Shown piece by piece: positions 57,311-64,000 of a DNA stretch of 64,000 bases; position 1 is the stretch's first letter, and each line of letters opens with the position of its first letter. Source of the DNA: Bubalus kerabau (taxonomy: Eukaryota; Chordata; Mammalia; Artiodactyla; Bovidae); the NCBI RefSeq assembly GCF_029407905.1, contig NC_073626.1, forward strand, positions 82,859,482-82,923,481, in the 5' to 3' direction. Both the position numbers and the translations under genes were made by a program. Below the pieces are notes generated by a model. It was not told where the DNA came from. It worked only from the letters and a program-made list of their open reading frames with translations, and did no database searches.

Positions 57311-57974
57311 CTATTAAGTCACAACAGATGAGAAATTAAAACTAGGCTATAAACAAAGGAGGAATATAAATCTGGTGGTCTTTTTGATCAAAATTCCAAG
57401 AACATAGCTAAAAATGGGAAAGATAATATTCCTAAATGCACATTCAATCATCAGTAATTATAGGAGTTTGATGAATTTTTGGCCTCAGAAGGTAAAATTC
57501 TACCTTAGAAATTGAATTAAATGGCTCAATGAAAACTGTATAAACCTTTGACACAAAGTATTTAAATGCATAATATTGAGCCTCCCTCAGATATTTCACA
57601 AAACAATACTGAATGCAGGCTGACAGCTCTCTAACTGCAGCGTTGACAAGATTTTTGACAAATATAGCTACTACCTATTATGTGTGAAAGTACAGCCTGC
57701 AATCCTTTCAGAACAGAGAAAAATATATATAGTGAGGCAGGCCTGGCACAAGGTGTTGGGGAGTGGGAAAAGCGGGAGAGAAAAGCCTGGTAAGACTTAA
57801 TAGTAAAAATCAGACTGAAAGATTCATTTTCTGATCAAAACAAGATAAACTATCCTGTTCAATAAGGAAAAAGAAGTAAACATTTAAATGTCAGCTCTAT
57901 GGAAACCTCAATATTTTTAAAATTTAAATGGTTCATTTAAATCTTGCAGTACTATTATTCTCCTATCACTCTTT
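57311..57974. other. No recognised feature
   Basis: Nothing recognised. Confidence 0.4.
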
Positions 57975-58640
57975 AACTTGGAATCATAAACCATGATTAA
58001 TATCAAAAGCTATCTACAGACTCAAAGCAATCCCTATCAAAATTCCAATGGCATTTTTCACAAAAATAGAAAAAAATCTGAAAATTTTCATGGAACCACA
58101 AAAGACCCCAAGTAGCTAAATTCTCAGAAAGGAGAACAAAACTGGAGGCATCAAATTTTCTGATTTCAAACCATATTTTAAAGCTATAGAACTAAAAACA
58201 GGAATAGTATTGGCATAAAAGCAGACAAACAGATCAATGGAGCAGAACAGACAGCTCAGAGATAATCTTATGTATATACGGTTAATTAACTTTTGACAAA
58301 GGAGCCAAGAATATACAATTGGGAAAGGACAATCCCTTCAATAAACAGTATTGGGAAAATGGGACAAGCACATGCCAAAGAATGAAACTGCACTACTGGC
58401 TTACACCATACACAAAATCCAACTCAAAATAGATTCAAGATTGAACCTAAGACCTGAAGCCATAATACTGCTTGAAGAAAACCTATGGAGTAAGCTCTTT
58501 GCCATTAGTTTTGGCAATTACATTTTGGATTTGACACCAAAAGCAAAAATAAGCAAGAGAGACCACAAACTAAAAGGCTTCTGCTCAACAAAATGAAAAG
58601 GCAGCCCATGGGATGGGAGAAAATATTTGCAAACCACGTA
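57975..58640 (+). mobile_element. L1 ORF2 (L1MA/MB-like), left piece
   Basis: CTCAAAGCAATCCCTATCAA, GGAACCACAAAAGACCCCAA, CAGATCAATGGAGCAGAACA and GCCATAATACTGCTTGAAGA are L1 ORF2 in sense. The frame 58351-58596 covers ORF2 from NETALLAYTIHKIQLKIDSR onward. It is cut at the TA at 58639-58640 by a mariner. Confidence 0.93.
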
Positions 58641-59899
58641 TTAGGTTGATTAAGAAGTAACTGCAATTTTGGACTGTGACTTTTAAATCACTATAACCAG
58701 GCTCAAACACATCTTTATTAATCAAAATTGGAACCATTACAATCAACATATTTTTGCCAACAAGAAATAAATTTGCTTCTTCCTGTAGCAAAAAATCCAT
58801 GTTTTGAGATTCGATGAGCTCTCAGTAAGCATTTTCTGTTTCCTGCTGATGTCGAAGCATTTTCCCTGCAAAAAGTTGTCAAAATGCTTAAAGAAGTGGT
58901 AGTCCATTAGCGAGAGGTCAGGTGAAACGGTGGCTGAAGCAAAACTTTGTAGCCCAATTCATTCAACTTTTGAAGCAATGGTTGTGTGATGTGTGATCAG
59001 GCGTTTTCGTGGAGAAGAATTAGGCCCATTCTGTTGACCAATGCCAGCTGTCAGTATAGTCGTTTTCAGTGTGTCTCATTGATTTGCTGAACATACTTCT
59101 CAGATGTAATGGGTTCACTGGAATTCAGAAAGCTATAGTGGATCTGACACCAAACAGGGACCATGACTTTTTTTTGGTGCAAGTTTGACTTTAGGAAGTG
59201 CTTTGGAGCTTCTCGGTCCAACCACTGAGCTTGATGTTGCTGGTTGCTGTATAAAATGCACTTTTCTTTGCATGTCACAATCCCAACAAGAAATTGCTCA
59301 TTGCTGCATAAAATAAGAGAAGATGCCACTTCAAAATGATGATTTTTTGTTTGTTTGTTTTGATTTAGGGTCAGCTCATGAGACACCACTTAAGAGTCTT
59401 TTCATCTTTTCAATTTGCTTTCAATGCTGAATGATCACAGAATGGTCAATGTTGAGTTCTTGGGCAACTTCTCATGTAGCTCTTAGAGAAGCAGTTTTGA
59501 TGATCCTCTCAACTGGTCGTTGTCAACTTCTGATGGCTAGCCACTGCACTCCTCGTCTTCAAGGTTCTCATCGCCTTAGCAAAACGTTTGGAACCACTGC
59601 TGCACTGTACATTCGTTACCAACTCCTGCACCAAATGCATTGTCGATGTTGTGAGCTGTCTCTGTTGCTTTACAAACCATTTGAACTTGAATAAAAAATC
59701 ACTGGAATTTGCTTTTTTGTCTAACATCATTTCTATAGTCAAGATAAACAGCAAGTAATGTCATTAGCAAAAAAGCATAAAGTGAGAAATATGTACTAAA
59801 ACGATGTATAACATAACCACATTTATTTAAGAATGTGTTCCAATATCAAACTGCAAGTTTCAACAATGCAAAACTGCAATTACTTTTGCATCAATCTAA
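58641..59899 (-). mobile_element. Complete mariner DNA transposon, Hsmar1-like
   Basis: 1,259 bases bounded by terminal inverted repeats of about 30 bases: left TTAGGTTGATTAAGAAGTAA, right (as reverse complement) TTAGATTGATGCAAAAGTAA. Flanked by TA at 58639-58640 and 59900-59901; joining the flanks restores L1 text (AACCACGTATCTGATAAGGG). The transposase runs on the minus strand. The length is close to the roughly 1.3 kb of an intact Hsmar1-type element. The TIR and transposase place it in the Hsmar1 (cecropia-type) group found in primates and also reported in ruminants. Confidence 0.95.
58790..59745 (-). pseudogene. Mariner transposase, inactivated
   Basis: Read leftward. The N-terminal helix-turn-helix region begins MMLDKKANSSDFLFKFKW (about 59730-59670). 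The middle piece 59066-59389 reads VSHELTLNQNKQTKNHHFEV, IVTCKEKCILYSN and QWLDREAPKHFLKS. Downstream there is a LLHENA-like stretch near 58995-59020 with a stop right after, then SPDLSLMDYHFFKHFDNFLQ in another frame. The first catalytic Asp (TCDE context in the family) is Lys here, the second (HDN context) is Glu, and there are stops and frameshifts, so it cannot be active. A DDD-type cut-and-paste enzyme in life. Confidence 0.92.
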
Positions 59900-60497
59900 T
59901 ATCTGATAAGGGGTTAATGTCTCAAATATACAATGAACTCATATAATTCAATAGCAGAAAACCCAATGATCTAATTTAAAAATGCGCCAAGGATTTGAGT
60001 AGACATTTTCCCAAAGAAAACATAAAAGTGGCCAATAGGTTTATGGAAAGGTATTCTATATCACTATCATCAGGGAAATGCAAATCAAAACCACAATGAG
60101 ATATCGCTCACAACTGTTAGGATGGCTACTGTCTAAAAGACAAGAGATAACAAATACTAATAAGAATGTAGAAAAAAGGGAACTCCTACCTTTTGTACCT
60201 TGTAAAGGGAACTTTCTACAAGGTACAAAGTGTAACTTGTACACAGTTGACAGGAATGTAAACTGGTTCAGCCATTACAAAAAATATTATGGAGGTTTCT
60301 CAAGAAATTAAAAATAGAACTACCATATGATCTAGAAATTTCACTCCTGGGTATACACCCAGAGGAAATAAAACCATATCTCAAAGAGGCATCAGTCCTC
60401 TCATGTTCATTGCTGCAATGGTCACAACAGTCAAAATACAGAAACACTCTAAGTGTCCATCAATAGATGAAAAGATCAAGAAAATGTGGTGTGTTGT
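59900..60497 (+). mobile_element. L1 ORF2, middle piece
   Basis: Resumes TATCTGATAAGGGGTTAATG, then TGCAAATCAAAACCACAATG, TGGAGGTTTCTCAAGAAATT and AAGTGTCCATCAATAGATGA: the L1 ORF2 C-terminal part. Contains a private inverted repeat at 60192-60229. Confidence 0.93.
60192..60229. repeat. Perfect 13-bp inverted repeat inside L1
   Basis: TTTGTACCTTGTA (60192-60204) and TACAAGGTACAAA (60217-60229), loop AAGGGAACTTTC. The loop repeats AAGGGAACT found just upstream at 60176-60184. The block is not part of the usual L1 sequence. Confidence 0.93.
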
Positions 60498-60627
60498 ACT
60501 GCTGCTGCTAAGTCGCTTCAGTCGTGTCCGACTCTGTGCGACCCCATAGACCACAGTGCACCAGGCTCTGCCGTCCCTGGGATTCTCCAGGTAAGAACAC
60601 TGGAGTGTGTTGCCATTTCCTTCTCCA
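60498..60627 (-). mobile_element. Bov-A2-type SINE, one monomer (antisense), inside L1
   Basis: CTGCTGCTGCTAAGTCGCTT ... CATTTCCTTCTCC, an antisense BovA monomer with the AGC tail. It interrupts the L1 stretch AATGTGGTGTGT / GTGTACATTCAGCC. Confidence 0.93.
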
Positions 60628-61110
60628 TGGGTGTGTGTACATTCAGCCTTAAAAATATAAGAAATCCTGTCATTTTTGACAACATGAATGAAACTTGGAG
60701 GGCATTATCCTAAGTGAAATAAGCCAAACAGAGAAAGACAAATATTCCATGATACCACTTCCTGTGGAAGTTTTTTTTTAAAGGTAAATAGAAACAGAGG
60801 AGAGAAAGGTGGTTGTCTAAGATGGAAAAAATATGGAGAGATTAGTAAAAGAATACAAACTTGCAGTTATAAAATGAATAAGGTCAGAGGATATAATGTA
60901 TGACATGGTGACCACCGTTGACAGTACTGTATTGTATAATTAAAATTTGCTAAGCATGTAAGCAAACAAAAGAGATAAATATGAGGTGATGGATGTGTAA
61001 CTTAACTCAGTGAGGGGAATTCTTTCACAATACATACATATATCAAATCATCACATCACATAATTTAAATGTTACAACTTTATTTGTTATTTATACCTCA
61101 ATAAAACTGG
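60628..61110 (+). mobile_element. L1 ORF2 end and 3' UTR
   Basis: CATTCAGCCTTAAAAATATA, ATGAATGAAACTTGGAGGGC, GGGCATTATCCTAAGTGAAA and the tail AACTTTATTTGTTATTTATA / CCTCAATAAAACTGG of an L1MA/MB-type 3' end. The A-rich end is split by a SINE and may resume at about 61325-61342. Confidence 0.92.
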
Positions 61111-61320
61111 GGCTTCCCTGGTGGTTCAGGGTAAAAATTCTACCTGCCAATGCAGGAGATGCAAATTTGATACCTGAGTAAGGAAGATCTCTTGAAGGAG
61201 GAAATGGCAACCCACTCCAGTATTCTTGCCTGGGAAATCCCATGGATGGAGGATCCTGGCGGGTTACAGTCCAAGGGGTCACTAAGAGTCGGACACAACT
61301 TAGCAACTGAGTATGCACAC
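61111..61320 (+). mobile_element. Bov-tA SINE at the L1 tail
   Basis: GGCTTCCCTGGTGGTTCAGG head, a diverged B-box region and the BovA body to GACACAACTTAGCAACTGAG. Lies in the A-rich end of the L1 (AAAACTGG left, AAATTGG right). Confidence 0.93.
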
Positions 61321-61344
61321 ACACAAATTGGAAAAAAAGAGACA

Positions 61345-61672
61345 CAGAGCTGGATGCTGAGAGACAGAGTTGGGAGTGTATGAGCTGGCTAGAGTGAATT
61401 GGAGGATTTATGTTTTGTTATTTGGCATCTATAGAAGAGGATTCTAGTTGCAGAAGCACGTAGGGAACCTCTTCTTCAACTACGGTCCTTAACTTGCTTG
61501 CAATTACAAAGGAGATAATTATCAGAGGAAGAAGAGGATGAACACAGCATAATCAGTCAAAAATAGTTAGCATATATATATTTGTGACTGAAGTCACTAT
61601 TTTGAAGAAATTTTTTTCAATATAAAAATACAACAGTAAAGAAGATGAAAAGAACATATTTGGTATCTATCT
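61345..61672. other. No recognised feature
   Basis: Nothing recognised. Confidence 0.4.
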
Positions 61673-61684
61673 ATACAAATAAAA

Positions 61685-61896
61685 GGTGGCAGAGTGGTAG
61701 AAGAGTCCACCTGCCAATGCAGAAGATGCAGGAGACACAGGTTCAGTCCCTGGATTGGGAAGATCCCCTGGAGAAGGAAATGGCAACCCACTGTAGTATT
61801 CTTGCCTGGGAAATCCCATGGACAGAGGACAATGGCAGGCTCCACTCCATGGGGTCACAACACATTGGGCACAACTGAGCAACTGAGCACACATGG
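61685..61896 (+). mobile_element. Bov-tA SINE
   Basis: Diverged tRNA head (GGTGGCAGAGTGGTAGAAGA), GGTTCAGTCCCTGG B-box region and the BovA body. Flanked by ATACAAATAAAA at 61673-61684 and 61897-61908. Confidence 0.95.
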
Positions 61897-61908
61897 ATAC
61901 AAATAAAA

Positions 61909-62499
61909 CTGCTACATGTCCTTGGTTTGAAGCCTAGCCAGAAAAAGCAAAGCTTCAAAGGGGACACATTATGTCAGCACCACAGGTACTAACAGCTTGG
62001 AGGAATATTAACTACACTCAAGAAAAATAATAAAAATGCTGGATGAACCCCATAGTGTCAAATTCTCTACTTTCCTTACCCAAATGCTTGTTACATAACA
62101 CTCGGACTAAAAGAAAAAAAAATGACATCAGTTATCCACTAAAAAATAAGCATAAAACTCTCAAACATTTAAAAAATACCTTTGAAGCAAGATGCCCAAT
62201 ATATTGGCTGACCTCTGCAGTACAGATTCCTTAATTATTGTCCAAACTTTGTGTGATGTTGTTTTCAGGGCATCTGTCTTTGCTTAGTCTGAACCTGCTG
62301 TCGTATCATGCCCTTGTCATGCACTGGTTTGGCCATGACTCTTCCTAAATCACTCAGGAGAATCTGAACCTCACCTCCTATTGCTAAGCAATGTCCTGAT
62401 ACCCCAAGGTTAGACATAGCCTGTCATTTCCCACAGTGACAAATGCAGAATATTATGTTGCTTCAAAGGGCAAAACTTTATTCAAAACGTGGATGTTCC
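61909..62499. other. No recognised feature
   Basis: Nothing recognised. Confidence 0.4.
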
Positions 62500-62695
62500 C
62501 AGGAGACATTCTACTCAACATGAGGATTGACCTTCTATGAAAGAGAGTCATCTGACAGTTGAAAGAAATGCTTTGCAAAAGCATGAACTCCTTGAAACTG
62601 GAAGTATATAAAGGGAAGCTGGGTTGCCATCTGTCCAGGATATAATACAAATTCCAACCTTGGGAGGGAGTTTGACTCAAAGACATCTGAGTGCA
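62500..62695 (+). mobile_element. Ancient CR1/L3 LINE 3' end
   Basis: GAACTCCTTGAAACTGGAAG, GGGTTGCCATCTGTCCAGGA and TGGGAGGGAGTTTGACTCAA match the conserved last part of mammalian L3 (CR1 clade). Very old and short. Confidence 0.55.
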
Positions 62696-64000
62696 GCTTT
62701 CTCCTTTAATAATTTTATCATTCTAATTCAATCACTTTAATTGCCATGTCTTTATGAAATCTGGATCATCTCTTATTTTTAATGATTATCTACTTTGGAA
62801 CTGCACTTGCTAGTTAAAAGACAGTATAATCTCTTCACGCTGGGAGAGGACTTATTAGTAACGTTCATATTGAAACTGGAATAATTTCTTTGGAAGAATT
62901 TATAGTTTTTAATTTCTACATTTGGAAAAGCACCTCTCAGTAGAAAATGATGAATGGGCAAGATCTCATTAGATATACTCGGTTGAGGCAACTCTGAGCA
63001 ATATGCTAAAAAACTCCAGGGAGAACACTGGCAAATACATCACTACAGAGATGGTGTTTGTAGTAAACTGATTTTAACTTTGCAGTTACTTTTTCCTTTC
63101 AAACATTAAAAACCATTTAATATAGGTTTATTTTTGCTTATACAGCATCTGTACCCTAACCACCACTCTGAAGTTATTATTAGTGGCATTGCAAGAAAAT
63201 AGGATCTGTGCTTTTTAGCAACATGTTCTTCCTTCAGTTCCACCCCTTCATTTTCTCTGAAGTGATAGGAATGCCACCTATATTTTTTTTCTTTCAGCAG
63301 CAAAGAAATTCACCTGCTGAACACCCTTAGGGCCCAAAGCATTGTTTTTATTCACTGATTAAGAATAAGAAAGAGAATATGATGATTCAGCACAACTGTA
63401 TCTATGAACACTTCACTTCGAGTACTAGAAAACATTTCATTTAGGTACATGTGCTATAGATTTCTGGTTACCTTTCTTTAAAAACGAAAGAGAATAACTG
63501 ATTTTTCTAGTTGGTTCATTGTTGTATACGCATATGTATGTGTGTAGAGCAGTATATTTTTATTATGTATTCTCAGTTCTGCATCTGCTGAATCTATTTT
63601 CTCCTGTTTTATGCTGAAATCTTCAAATATTATGCAAAAAGGGAATTTAGATATTAGCATAAATATAAAGCTGCTTCCTAGCCAAAAATATCTTTCAATG
63701 CCATGTGGTGTATACTTACAGGATCCTAGTACCTGAGAGCTTTATATGCTCAGCACTATACTTCTGATGTACAACTGCAAGAAGATGCAGAATACAGTTT
63801 TTTACTTATCTCTTTGGCTGAAATACTTCATAATTTAAAAGAGAAAGCAATAATTGATTATTACTTAACATTCTCTAGAATAGAAAAAAAACATGAAAAA
63901 AAAATAAGCCAAAGTACATTATGAGAAGCTTCCTGAGCTGGTAATGGTAGTGGGATTGGGTGTAGGTTAGCAGTCATGAGGTAGACTCTACCAAGAGAAT
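62696..64000. other. No recognised feature
   Basis: AT-rich sequence to the window end. Frames at 62779-62991, 63106-63303 and 63478-63660 (all -) are 60-70 codons without recognisable domains. Confidence 0.45.

Noticed and set aside
1..64000. A multi-gene system (defence, biosynthetic, CRISPR, phage or operon)
   Set aside because: Vertebrate intergenic/intronic sequence dominated by LINEs, SINEs and relic DNA transposons; no repeat-spacer array, no clustered genes and no host exon seen.

Overview
This window is mammalian nuclear DNA from a ruminant, most likely a bovid (cattle, buffalo, sheep or goat group). The call rests on its repeats. I see nine BovB (RTE-clade) LINE copies, about twenty Bov-tA / Bov-A2 SINEs, and two 3' ends of the ruminant L1 (L1_BT type). 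I recognise no host protein-coding exon, no structured RNA gene, no CRISPR array and no operon. Almost every longer open frame is a decayed piece of BovB reverse transcriptase/endonuclease, a mariner transposase relic, or a chance frame inside a SINE. The window reads as intergenic or deep intronic sequence.

Layout. 1-3.3 kb: old mammalian repeats (possible L1M 5' part split by a MaLR LTR). 3.3-7.6 kb: one antisense ancient L1, broken by two BovB copies, a Bov-tA and a short L1_BT. 7.6-10.5 kb: no recognised repeat except one SINE. 10.5-12.4 kb: a four-event nest, with an old L1 3' end holding a BovB that itself holds a solo LTR and a Bov-tA. 12.4-17.1 kb: scattered SINEs, a BovB 3' fragment and an L2. 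17.1-20.8 kb: about 3.7 kb free of young insertions and rich in homeodomain/POU-like AT motifs. 20.8-24.7 kb: a MIR, an L1_BT tail and a BovB with an internal inversion. 26-27.9 kb: antisense L1 interrupted by BovB. 30-33.6 kb: SINE, BovB, a probable antisense LTR and a long near-perfect palindrome. 35-39 kb: MIRs, one holding a Bov-A2, plus AT-rich palindromes. 41.9-45.8 kb: two BovB copies facing each other, the second with an inverted 5' part inside an 11-bp target duplication. 46-49 kb: an old LTR-like repeat and an L1 3' half. 49-56 kb: SINEs, MER5-like hAT relics and a MaLR LTR. 58-61.3 kb: an L1 3' half carrying a complete 1,259-bp Hsmar1-like mariner at a TA. 61.7-64 kb: a Bov-tA and a CR1/L3 relic.

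No genes act together here. What the window records is the order of insertion: L2/MIR/L3/MaLR/MER5 first, then L1M/L1MA-B, then mariner and BovB, then LTRs, L1_BT and SINEs. The most useful observations are the twin-priming-like BovB, the 131-bp foldback, the rearranged BovB at 22 kb, and the insertion-poor block at 17-21 kb. Family names come from recognising sequence by eye, without a database search. Boundaries without a stated target duplication are good to about 10-50 bases, and worse for ancient repeats.
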